Position numbers and translations under genes: made by a program. From the NCBI GenBank assembly GCA_024636595.1, contig JAGXGT010000094.1:1-5515 (forward strand): a stretch of DNA of 5,515 bases, written 5' to 3'. The notes below the pieces were generated by a model that was not told the DNA's origin, did not search any database, and worked only from the letters and a program-made list of their open reading frames with translations. This DNA comes from Sphingomonadales bacterium. Lineage in GTDB: Bacteria > Pseudomonadota > Alphaproteobacteria > Sphingomonadales > Sphingomonadaceae. Of the stretch, positions 1 through 5,009 are shown in pieces (the stretch's first letter is position 1; each line of letters begins with the position of its first letter).

Positions 1-324
1 CGAAAAAGCCATATGCCGCCCCTATTTGGTTTTGCTCCAGGTGGGGTTTACCATGCCAGGCCTGTTGCCAGTCCCGCGGTGCGCTCTTACCGCACCCTTT
101 CATTGTCACGTGATCGAAACCGTCGCGACCTGCTTTCTGTTGCACTTTCCCTAGGGTTGCCCCCGCCGGACGTTATCCGGCACCTTTTAATCGTGGAGCC
201 CGGACTTTCCTCCCTCCTGCGCTAAAGCTCCGGCGGGCGAGCCCACAATATCGGAATATTCTGGCGGACCTGTCCGCCGAAGCTTTAGCGCAGGAGGACG
301 GCTGGCCGACCCTCTGGTCCGCCC
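1..324 (-). ncRNA. rnpB: RNase P RNA, bacterial type A, 3' end cut by window edge
   Basis: This is the catalytic RNA of ribonuclease P, which removes 5' leaders from pre-tRNAs together with the RnpA protein. Read on the minus strand, the universal blocks appear in the right order. The P4 5' strand GAGGAAAGUCCGGGCUCC is at 212-195, GUGCAACAGAAAGCAG at 145-130, GGUGCGGUAAGAGCGCACC at about 97-79, and CCAAAUAGGG at 29-20, leading into P15. The 5' end near 324 is placed by comparing the GACCAG block with E. coli RNase P RNA, so it is uncertain by a few bases. The 3' domain and the pairing partner of P1 lie left of the window. The odd part is the P3 region (213-297), which is a very long palindromic arm. 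Any protein reading of this stretch is spurious. Identity is very secure; the exact ends are not. Confidence 0.96.
213..297 (-). repeat. Palindromic arm forming an enlarged P3 stem of RNase P RNA
   Basis: Positions 213-229 and 281-297 are a perfect 17-bp inverted repeat. The pairing continues, after one mismatch, through 231-236 with 274-279. The 51 nt between the perfect arms can form smaller hairpins: 263-268 with 273-278, 247-251 with 256-260 (4-nt loop), and a weak 235-238 with 241-244. The arm lies exactly where P3 is expected, just 5' of the conserved GAGGAAAGUCC strand in the RNA. The 9-mer CTCCTGCGC of its left edge recurs at 4849-4857 in an intergenic palindrome. It looks like a palindromic repeat element built into the RNA or a P3 that grew in place. 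The origin is inference. Confidence 0.75.
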
Positions 325-1016
325 TATTTAGTGATTCCGCGCTCTCTGTCCAACATTAAAGACAATAGCAGCGAGCGGCATTCGCCATCGATCACGCCAT
401 CGATATTTTTTGGCCGAAAACGCCGCTGAAAAGCGACCACGGCTGCGGTCTGGTCGGAAATATCATAGCCGAACCGCTCCAGCGCCAACATGAAACCGCC
501 GTCGGTCCACGGCGGATCGCTCAGCTTCAACGCCGGTTTTTTCAGGGCAATGCCGTGCCGTGCCAAGCGTTCCCAATCAAACAATTCGCCGGGGTCCTGT
601 TTCCGCGCTGGCGCCAGATCGCTATGCCCGATCACGTTGGTTTCATTGATATTGTGGCGCTTCACAATATCGTGGGCGAGCCGGGTAACGGCATCCATCT
701 GCTCTTCGGGAAATGGCACATAGCCCCATTCATGGCCCGGATTGACAATCTCAATACCGATACTGGCGCTGTTTACGTCGGTGATGCCGCGCCAGTAGCC
801 GCGTCCGGCGTGCCAGGCGCGCTTCTCTTCATCGACCATCTGGACGACCTGACCATCCTCGGTCACGACATAATGAGCCGAAACCTTAGCTTCCGGATTA
901 GCCAGCCAGTTTATCGCCGAGGCCGCATCCTTCATGCCGGTATAATGCATCACGAGAATGGAGATCGGCAGGCTGCGGTCGTCAAAATTGGGAGACGGCG
1001 TCCATATCACATCCAT
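324..1016 (-). CDS. N-acetylmuramoyl-L-alanine amidase (Amidase_2 with C-terminal peptidoglycan-binding-like domain)
   Basis: This 230-aa zinc amidase is predicted to cut the bond between N-acetylmuramic acid and L-alanine in peptidoglycan or its fragments. The Amidase_2 fold spans about residues 1-150. The expected zinc ligands are H24 (in VMHYTG), H131 (in VIGHSDLAP) and D141, with K139 two residues before it as in AmiD/AmpD enzymes and E89 in SIGIEI. Residues about 172-222, containing AVVAFQRRFRP and DGVIDGE, resemble a PG_binding_1 module. The start at 1016 is chosen because a strong ribosome site GAGGGAGG lies 6 nt upstream; a longer frame from 1136 would run deep into chpT and adds no recognisable sequence. 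No signal peptide or lipobox is visible, unlike E. coli AmiD, so location and AmiD versus AmpD role are open. It is the last gene of the minus-strand cluster, 20 nt after chpT, and its TAG overlaps the rnpB 5' end. Confidence 0.92.
   Translation of the reverse strand: MDVIWTPSPNFDDRSLPISILVMHYTGMKDAASAINWLANPEAKVSAHYVVTEDGQVVQMVDEEKRAWHAGRGYWRGITDVNSASIGIEIVNPGHEWGYVPFPEEQMDAVTRLAHDIVKRHNINETNVIGHSDLAPARKQDPGELFDWERLARHGIALKKPALKLSDPPWTDGGFMLALERFGYDISDQTAAVVAFQRRFRPKNIDGVIDGECRSLLLSLMLDRERGITK
325..353 (-). promoter_or_regulatory. Possible rnpB promoter inside the amidase 3' end
   Basis: On the minus strand TTGGAC (353-348) is followed after 17 nt by TAAATA (330-325), just before the predicted RNA 5' end. 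The -35 resembles TTGACA, but the -10 matches poorly (3 of 6) and leaves almost no gap to the expected start. A GANTC site (333-337), the target of CcrM-type methylation, lies in the spacer. rnpB must be transcribed from here or by read-through from the amidase operon. Confidence 0.28.
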
Positions 1017-1022
1017 AGCAGG

Positions 1023-1030
1023 CCTCCCTC
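1023..1030 (-). promoter_or_regulatory. Ribosome binding site that fixes the amidase start
   Basis: GAGGGAGG lies 6 nt before the ATG at 1016-1014, inside the 20-nt gap after the chpT stop. It is the strongest Shine-Dalgarno match on the minus strand here and supports the short 230-aa amidase over the upstream start at 1136. Confidence 0.8.
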
Positions 1031-1036
1031 TCACGT

Positions 1037-1678
1037 TCAGGCGGTGACGATAGCACCCAAAAGCAATTCTGTCGTGGATGCAGGGGAAATTCTCAGATCG
1101 CCGCCATTTTTCAAGGCCAGTTCCCGGGTCATCCACGCGCCAGCGGTCCGGGCGCTCAGGTCGCCCGCTGCTATCGTGCCATCGAGCGCGGTTCGGATCC
1201 CCTCGTCGAGCGCGATTTTTGTGCCTTCGGCCCGGATAACCACTTCAATACCCAGATCACCCTGCTCCGCCCCGACATCAAGCCGCCCACCTCTGACCAG
1301 CGATTCTTTGGCAATCAGCGCGAGATTGAGCAATATTTTGATCGCCTTTTTTGGCAAGGCCTCTCCCTGCACCGCCCAGCCCAGCGTGATCTTCCCTGAG
1401 TCACCGAGCAACGACTCGATCAGTTGCCGTGCCTCTGCAGGATCAACATTGTCGCCAAAACCGCCGGCGGCACCAAAAGCGAGACGGAAATATTTCAGCT
1501 TGTCTGCCGATACCCGGGCGCTGTCCGCCAACAGGTCCATGCAGCGATCCCGCATCACCGGGTCGGTCTCGCCTTCCAGCAATTCCAGACCATTGTTGAG
1601 CGCGCCAACCGGGCTCAGCAAATCATGGCATATTTTCGAACAAAGCAGAGATGCCAGGTCAACTTCACTATTCGCCAT
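1037..1678 (-). CDS. chpT: Histidine phosphotransferase ChpT
   Basis: ChpT (213 aa) relays phosphate from the hybrid kinase CckA to the response regulators CtrA and CpdR in the alphaproteobacterial cell-cycle and motility circuit, acting as a cytoplasmic dimer. The signature is the motif CHDLLSPVGALNNGLELL near the N terminus, with H18 as the phosphorylated histidine. KLKYFRLAFGAAGG (residues about 60-73) closes the helical-hairpin dimerisation domain. The remaining region (about 80-210) corresponds to the degenerate kinase-like domain, where I see no ATP-binding N or G box, as expected for a family that does not bind ATP. The ATG at 1678 has a modest AAGGG ribosome site 9 nt upstream. It starts 16 nt after the JAMM gene stops and ends 20 nt before the amidase, which suggests one transcript. 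CckA and CtrA are not in the window. Confidence 0.93.
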   Translation of the reverse strand: MANSEVDLASLLCSKICHDLLSPVGALNNGLELLEGETDPVMRDRCMDLLADSARVSADKLKYFRLAFGAAGGFGDNVDPAEARQLIESLLGDSGKITLGWAVQGEALPKKAIKILLNLALIAKESLVRGGRLDVGAEQGDLGIEVVIRAEGTKIALDEGIRTALDGTIAAGDLSARTAGAWMTRELALKNGGDLRISPASTTELLLGAIVTA

Positions 1679-1694
1679 ATAAACGCGCCCTTAA

Positions 1695-2135
1695 CTATGA
1701 TTTCCATTCCGCGGCTGTTTGGCCTTTTGCACCAAAGCAATCAAGCGTGATCGCGTCAAAACGGCCATAAATTTCGCCATTTTTGGCTGTATGCCATGCC
1801 GCCGCGTCCTGCCCGTTGACGATCAGCCAGAGCCGGCCATCCGGCGCCGCACTTTCCGCATCGGTCGTCGACGGTTTCACCGGTCCGTTTGGATGCGAAT
1901 GATAATAGCCGAGGATTCGCTCGCCCCCGTTACGCTGCTCCCGTTCCGCCGCGATCAACGTCCGCGGATCTATCTCGAAATGCCGAAGCGGGTCATCTGC
2001 GACATTTTTTGCCGCCCGGCGAGCGCTGACCCGGCCATCACGGCCAAATAAAATTCCGCAGATTTCCTGCGGTGCCGCGGCGAGGGCCAATTGCTGGAGA
2101 TCTGCCAACATCGCGCTTGATATAAGGAGTTGCAT
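1695..2135 (-). CDS. JAMM/MPN (Mov34/PAD-1) family metalloprotease-like protein
   Basis: This 146-aa protein carries a complete JAMM zinc-protease signature. E24 lies in PQEICGILFG, and H79, H81, S89 and D92 lie in YHSHPNGPVKPSTTD. JAMM proteins cleave isopeptide or C-terminal peptide bonds. Bacterial single-domain members act on ubiquitin-like sulfur carriers in some species (Mec/CysO in Mycobacterium), but the substrate here is unknown and no sulfur-carrier gene is nearby. Its size is typical of a stand-alone bacterial domain. The start is uncertain: ATG at 2135 gives MQLLISSAML, which fits the first strand of the family, while an ATG three codons upstream (2144) is possible. Neither has a clear ribosome site. 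The start at 2135 shares CATG with the opposite-strand rluD start. It heads the minus-strand cluster with chpT and the amidase. Family is secure, function is not. Confidence 0.87.
   Translation of the reverse strand: MQLLISSAMLADLQQLALAAAPQEICGILFGRDGRVSARRAAKNVADDPLRHFEIDPRTLIAAEREQRNGGERILGYYHSHPNGPVKPSTTDAESAAPDGRLWLIVNGQDAAAWHTAKNGEIYGRFDAITLDCFGAKGQTAAEWKS
2121..2129 (+). promoter_or_regulatory. Combined ribosome site and possible -10 element of rluD
   Basis: TATAAG (2121-2126) overlaps the Shine-Dalgarno AAGGAG (2124-2129). The ribosome site sits an unusually short 4 nt from the ATG at 2134. If TATAAG were a real -10, transcription would begin at or next to the start codon. No good -35 is visible at 16-18 nt spacing, so the ribosome-site reading is better supported than the promoter one. 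Confidence 0.4.
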
Positions 2136-3105
2136 GGCCCACATCTACGCGATGAATGCGGGGCAATCTACAATATCCGGGAAATTACCGGAATCTCAGA
2201 AAAAACAGCGTCTGGATGCGGCTTTGACAGAAGCGGTGGAAGGGCTTTCGCGCGAGCGCGTCAAATCGCTTATAGCCGAAGGGAATTTGCTGATTGATGG
2301 CGTGACCTTCACCGATCCGTCGGCCAAGAAATTGAACGGCAAATCGTTTGAACTGACCATCCCGGAACCAATCGCTGGCCCTGCCTTGGCGCAGGAAATT
2401 CCGCTCGATGTGGTCTTCGAAGACACCCATCTGATCATTGTCAACAAGCCGGCAGGTCTGGTCGTTCATCCGGCGGCCGGTCATGCCGATGGCACGCTGG
2501 TCAATGCCCTGCTGCACCATTGCAGAGGGCAGTTGTCGGGCATTGGCGGTGTGACCAGACCGGGAATTGTGCATCGGATCGACAAGGATACCTCGGGATT
2601 GATGGTGGCGGCCAAAACCGACGCCGCGCACCAAGGCTTGAGCGCCCTGTTTGCCAAACACGATATCGAGCGGCGCTATATGGCGATCGTCAACGGCAGG
2701 CCCAACCCGGCTTCCGCGACGATCGAGGGCAGCATTGGCCGCAGCAATGTCAATCGCAAGAAAATGGCGGTTGTCGGCGATGACCGGGGGAAGACCGCGA
2801 TGACCCATTATACCGTAAAGGAAATGCTCGACGGGGCCGCTCTGGTCGAATGCACGCTAGAAACAGGCCGCACCCATCAGGTCCGGGTCCATATGGCTCA
2901 TATCGGCCACAGCCTGATTGGCGACCCGCTTTACGGCACTCGTCGAAAATCAATGCTTTCCCGGCGAAAAGATATTCAATTTGGACGGCAGGCCCTGCAT
3001 GCTGCTAGTCTTGGATTTGTTCACCCCATAACGGATGAAAAATTGATGTTTTCTATCGATTTTCCCGACGATATGCAGGAACTATTCATGAACTTGCGCA
3101 TATAA
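2134..3105 (+). CDS. rluD: RluA-family 23S rRNA pseudouridine synthase, RluD type
   Basis: This 323-aa enzyme converts uridine to pseudouridine in RNA. The RluD type modifies helix 69 of 23S rRNA (positions 1911, 1915 and 1917 in E. coli) in large-subunit assembly. An S4 RNA-binding domain occupies about residues 25-80 (QRLDAALTEAV through LTIPEP). The catalytic domain follows, with VNKPAGLVVHPAAGH (103-117) and GIVHRIDKDTSGLMV, in which D150 is the catalytic aspartate. Y182 (RRYMAIV) and R246 (LETGRTHQVRVH) are also conserved. Length and domain order match RluD/RluC, and assignment to RluD rather than RluC is inference. A strong AAGGAG (2124-2129) lies only 4 nt before the ATG at 2134; a second ATG at 2152 is possible, because the first 20 or so residues are not conserved. 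It is divergent from the JAMM gene and followed by rpoH 76 bp later. Confidence 0.93.
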   Translation: MAHIYAMNAGQSTISGKLPESQKKQRLDAALTEAVEGLSRERVKSLIAEGNLLIDGVTFTDPSAKKLNGKSFELTIPEPIAGPALAQEIPLDVVFEDTHLIIVNKPAGLVVHPAAGHADGTLVNALLHHCRGQLSGIGGVTRPGIVHRIDKDTSGLMVAAKTDAAHQGLSALFAKHDIERRYMAIVNGRPNPASATIEGSIGRSNVNRKKMAVVGDDRGKTAMTHYTVKEMLDGAALVECTLETGRTHQVRVHMAHIGHSLIGDPLYGTRRKSMLSRRKDIQFGRQALHAASLGFVHPITDEKLMFSIDFPDDMQELFMNLRI

Positions 3106-3122
3106 GTAACACACCTTATATT
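3094..3122 (+). promoter_or_regulatory. Candidate housekeeping promoter for rpoH
   Basis: TTGCGC (3094-3099) and TATATT (3117-3122) are 17 bp apart. The -10 matches the TATAAT consensus at 5 of 6 positions, and the -35 keeps the TTG core. The -35 lies in the last codons of rluD, leaving a leader of about 50 nt before the rpoH ATG. No clear sigma-32 or sigma-E type promoter was recognised in the 76-bp gap. Confidence 0.4.
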
Positions 3123-3181
3123 CGCTTTTGACCAAAGGGTGCTTAATGAGGCCCGGCGGCACAACATAAAAAGGAACGAAA

Positions 3182-4093
3182 ATGGCTAATGGTAGCAATG
3201 TTCCGGCAAAAATCCCTGCCTTAGGGGGGGACGCGAGCCTGAACCGGTATCTCTCGGAAGTTCGTAAATTTCCGCTATTGACCCCCGAACAAGAATATAT
3301 GCTGGCGAAACGCTATTCTGAACACAAGGATCAGGAAGCAGCCGCCCAGCTGGTTACGTCGCATCTGCGACTCGTCGCCAAGATCGCGATGGGCTTTCGC
3401 GGCTATGGCCTGCCGGTCTCTGACCTGATTTCCGAAGGCAATGTCGGCCTGATGCAAGGCGTCAAGAAATTTGAACCGGAACGCGGTTTCCGCCTCGCGA
3501 CTTACGCGATGTGGTGGATTCGCGCTTCTATTCAGGAATATGTCCTGCGCAGCTGGAGCCTCGTTAAAATGGGGACGACCGCCGCACAGAAGAAACTTTT
3601 CTTCAACCTGCGCCGGATGAAGAATAATCTCGATGCCTTCGAAGATGGTGATCTGTCGCCGGAAGACGTGCAGAAAATCTCCACCGACCTCGGCGTTGCC
3701 GAGCATGAGGTGGTCAATATGAACCGCCGGATGTCGATGGGCGGCGATGCTTCGCTAAACGTCTCGCTTTCATCCGAAGATGGTGATGGTGGCCAGTGGC
3801 AGGACATTTTGGAAGACGACGAACCGCTGCACGATGAGGCGATCGCCGCTTCGCAGGAAGCAGATTTCCGTCACGAAATGCTTACCGAAGCGATGGGATC
3901 GCTGAACGAACGCGAACAGCATATTCTCGCTGAACGCCGCTTGTCAGAAGATCCAAAAACGCTCGAGGACCTGAGCAAGGTCTATGAAGTCAGCCGTGAA
4001 CGGATCCGCCAGATTGAAGTGCGCGCGTTCGAGAAGCTGCAAAAAGCGATGCTCCGCATTGCCGGAGAAAAGCAGCTTCTGGCATCGAGTTAA
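3182..4093 (+). CDS. rpoH: RNA polymerase heat-shock sigma factor RpoH (sigma-32)
   Basis: RpoH directs RNA polymerase to heat-shock promoters (chaperones, proteases). The 303-aa protein has all sigma-70-family parts in order. Region 1.2 is about residues 17-45. Region 2 includes DLISEGNVGLMQGVKKFEPE (81-100) and the -10-recognition segment RLATYAMWWIRASIQEYVL (104-122). The RpoH-box QKKLFFNLR (136-144) is diagnostic for this subgroup. A region 3-like stretch and an acidic linker (199-218) follow, then the region 4.2 helix-turn-helix TLEDLSKVYEVSRERIRQIE (260-279), which reads the -35. It is slightly longer than the E. coli protein (284 aa), mainly in termini and linker. The ATG at 3182 has a good ribosome site AAGGA (3171-3175) 6 nt upstream. 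It is followed by a terminator-like hairpin. Alphaproteobacteria often carry more than one rpoH; which paralogue this is cannot be told here. Confidence 0.96.
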   Translation: MANGSNVPAKIPALGGDASLNRYLSEVRKFPLLTPEQEYMLAKRYSEHKDQEAAAQLVTSHLRLVAKIAMGFRGYGLPVSDLISEGNVGLMQGVKKFEPERGFRLATYAMWWIRASIQEYVLRSWSLVKMGTTAAQKKLFFNLRRMKNNLDAFEDGDLSPEDVQKISTDLGVAEHEVVNMNRRMSMGGDASLNVSLSSEDGDGGQWQDILEDDEPLHDEAIAASQEADFRHEMLTEAMGSLNEREQHILAERRLSEDPKTLEDLSKVYEVSRERIRQIEVRAFEKLQKAMLRIAGEKQLLASS

Positions 4094-4126
4094 CGCTCTC
4101 GACTGATTTGACAACGAAATAGCAAG

Positions 4127-4160
4127 CGCCCCGAAACAGGATTTGTTTTCGGGGCGTTTT
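4127..4160 (+). terminator. Rho-independent terminator after rpoH
   Basis: CGCCCCGAAA (4127-4136) pairs perfectly with TTTCGGGGCG (4147-4156) across a 10-nt loop and is followed by four T (4157-4160). The T run is short, and flanking AA/TT bases can extend the stem, so termination may be partial and leave some read-through into mtgA, whose ATG is 17 nt further on. Confidence 0.82.
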
Positions 4161-4177
4161 GCATTTAGGCTGCGGCA

Positions 4178-4843
4178 ATGCGGGCCATCAAATTTCTTTT
4201 CAAATTTGCTCTTTATTTCATTTTGATCACCGTTGCGTGGGTCGGAATTTATGCGATTGTGCCGCCGCCGATTACCGCGACCATGATCATGGACGGAAAT
4301 GGCATCACCAAGGACTGGACGAGCTTCAGCGACATATCACCGAATATGGTGCGTGCGGTGATCGCAGCCGAGGACGGGAAGTTCTGCAGCCACAATGGGT
4401 TTGATACCGAGGCGATCCAGAAAGCGATCAAGCGCAATGCCCAGGGCGGCCGGATAAGAGGTGGCTCGACCATATCGCAGCAGGTCGCGAAAAATGCCTT
4501 TCTCTGGCAGGGCGGCGGTTTCTTTCGCAAGGGCCTTGAGGCCTATTTCACCTTCCTGATCGAGACGATCTGGAGCAAGTACCGGATCATGGAAGTCTAT
4601 CTCAATATCGCGGAGACCGGCATCGGGACTTACGGGGTGCAGGCCGGGGCGCAGCGCTATTTCAACAAGGATGCGAAAGATCTGACCAGGATCGAGGCCG
4701 CGCGCATCGCCGCCGCCCTGCCCTTGCCCAAGAAACGGGCCGTCAACGGTGCGAGTGGCTTTACCGCGCGCTATGGCAACACGATTGCGGCGCGGATCAA
4801 TGTGGTGCGCAACGAAGGGCTGGATAGCTGTATTTATAAATGA
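4178..4843 (+). CDS. mtgA: Monofunctional biosynthetic peptidoglycan transglycosylase MtgA
   Basis: MtgA polymerises lipid II into glycan strands at the periplasmic face of the inner membrane and has no transpeptidase domain. The 221-aa protein starts with a short basic stretch and one membrane anchor (about residues 5-28), followed by a GT51 domain. Motif I is AAEDGKF with catalytic E65. Motif II is GGSTISQQVAKN (95-106). RKGLEAYF is at 117-124. IMEVYLNIAE (137-146), with the second conserved glutamate E139, leads into GIGTYGVQAGAQRYF (148-162). Length is typical. The ATG at 4178 has only a weak TAGG ribosome site, but it places the anchor correctly. No -10 fits the TTGACA at 4108-4113, so transcription may come by read-through of the preceding terminator or from an unseen promoter. 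It is convergent with clpX. Confidence 0.95.
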   Translation: MRAIKFLFKFALYFILITVAWVGIYAIVPPPITATMIMDGNGITKDWTSFSDISPNMVRAVIAAEDGKFCSHNGFDTEAIQKAIKRNAQGGRIRGGSTISQQVAKNAFLWQGGGFFRKGLEAYFTFLIETIWSKYRIMEVYLNIAETGIGTYGVQAGAQRYFNKDAKDLTRIEAARIAAALPLPKKRAVNGASGFTARYGNTIAARINVVRNEGLDSCIYK

Positions 4844-4847
4844 TCGT

Positions 4848-4867
4848 GCTCCTGCGCAGGCAGGAGC
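4848..4867. repeat. Palindromic repeat, sphingomonad type
   Basis: GCTCCTG (4848-4854) pairs with CAGGAGC (4861-4867); within it CCTGCGCAGG (4851-4860) is a perfect 10-bp palindrome. It lies 4 nt after the mtgA stop. No T run follows, so it looks more like a dispersed intergenic palindrome than a classical terminator, though it could protect the mRNA 3' end. Confidence 0.6.
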
Positions 4868-4895
4868 CCATCTTGTGACGGACTAGCAAAACAAA

Positions 4896-4939
4896 GTCGT
4901 TTTGAAAGCGCGTGGTGGTACCGGCAGGTGCAAAACGAC
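4896..4939. repeat. Spaced 9-bp inverted repeat between mtgA and clpX
   Basis: GTCGTTTTG (4896-4904) and CAAAACGAC (4931-4939) are exact inverted copies with a 26-nt centre containing GGTACC. The left arm can instead fold locally with CAAAAC at 4887-4892, giving two mutually exclusive hairpins. The role is unknown; it may be the remnant of a mobile palindromic element. Confidence 0.45.
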
Positions 4940-4971
4940 CTTAGCTTAATCTGGAGATTTCAGGAGATGGA

Positions 4972-4989
4972 CCCCGGCCTTCGCCGGGG
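4972..4989. repeat. REP-like palindrome downstream of clpX
   Basis: CCCCGGC (4972-4978) pairs with GCCGGGG (4983-4989) around a CTTC loop. The context GGACCCCGGCCTTCGCCGGGG resembles palindromes scattered between genes in many alphaproteobacterial genomes. It lies 10 nt beyond the clpX stop and may act as an mRNA 3'-end hairpin, but there is no T run on either strand. Confidence 0.6.
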
Positions 4990-4992
4990 CAC

Positions 4993-5009
4993 CGCCGCAC
5001 TAAGCGGCG
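4993..5009 (-). other. Hairpin spanning the clpX stop codon
   Basis: CGCCGC (4993-4998) pairs with GCGGCG (5004-5009) over a 5-nt loop that includes the clpX TAG (5002-5000). With the palindrome at 4972-4989 it forms a tandem hairpin at the clpX mRNA end. The absence of a U tract makes it a weak terminator candidate. Confidence 0.35.

Noticed and set aside
1..16. Apparent GGC instead of GGU in the L15 loop of RNase P RNA that contacts the tRNA CCA end
   Set aside because: The loop is cut by the window edge, so the alignment of these bases is not reliable.
13..225. A 70-residue open frame on the plus strand at the left edge
   Set aside because: It lies entirely antisense to the conserved RNase P RNA and has no recognisable protein features.
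555..1682. A 375-residue open frame on the plus strand
   Set aside because: It is antisense to the well-supported amidase and chpT genes, is rich in Ser/Arg/Pro of the low-complexity kind typical of GC-rich shadow frames, and has no domain or ribosome site.
1691..1705. Possible CtrA binding site (TTAA-N7-TTAA type) just upstream of chpT
   Set aside because: Only the left half TTAA is present; the right half reads TTCC. It lies in the gap between two co-directional genes, so it is probably chance.
2185..2808. A 207-residue open frame antisense to rluD
   Set aside because: The overlapping plus-strand gene has intact catalytic motifs; the antisense product has no family resemblance.
3776..3840. 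Acidic insertion in RpoH suggesting an unusual domain
   Set aside because: RpoH proteins normally carry a variable acidic linker between regions 3 and 4, so this is within family variation.
4108..4113. Consensus -35 TTGACA upstream of mtgA
   Set aside because: No -10-like hexamer occurs 16-18 bp downstream; that position falls in the terminator stem.
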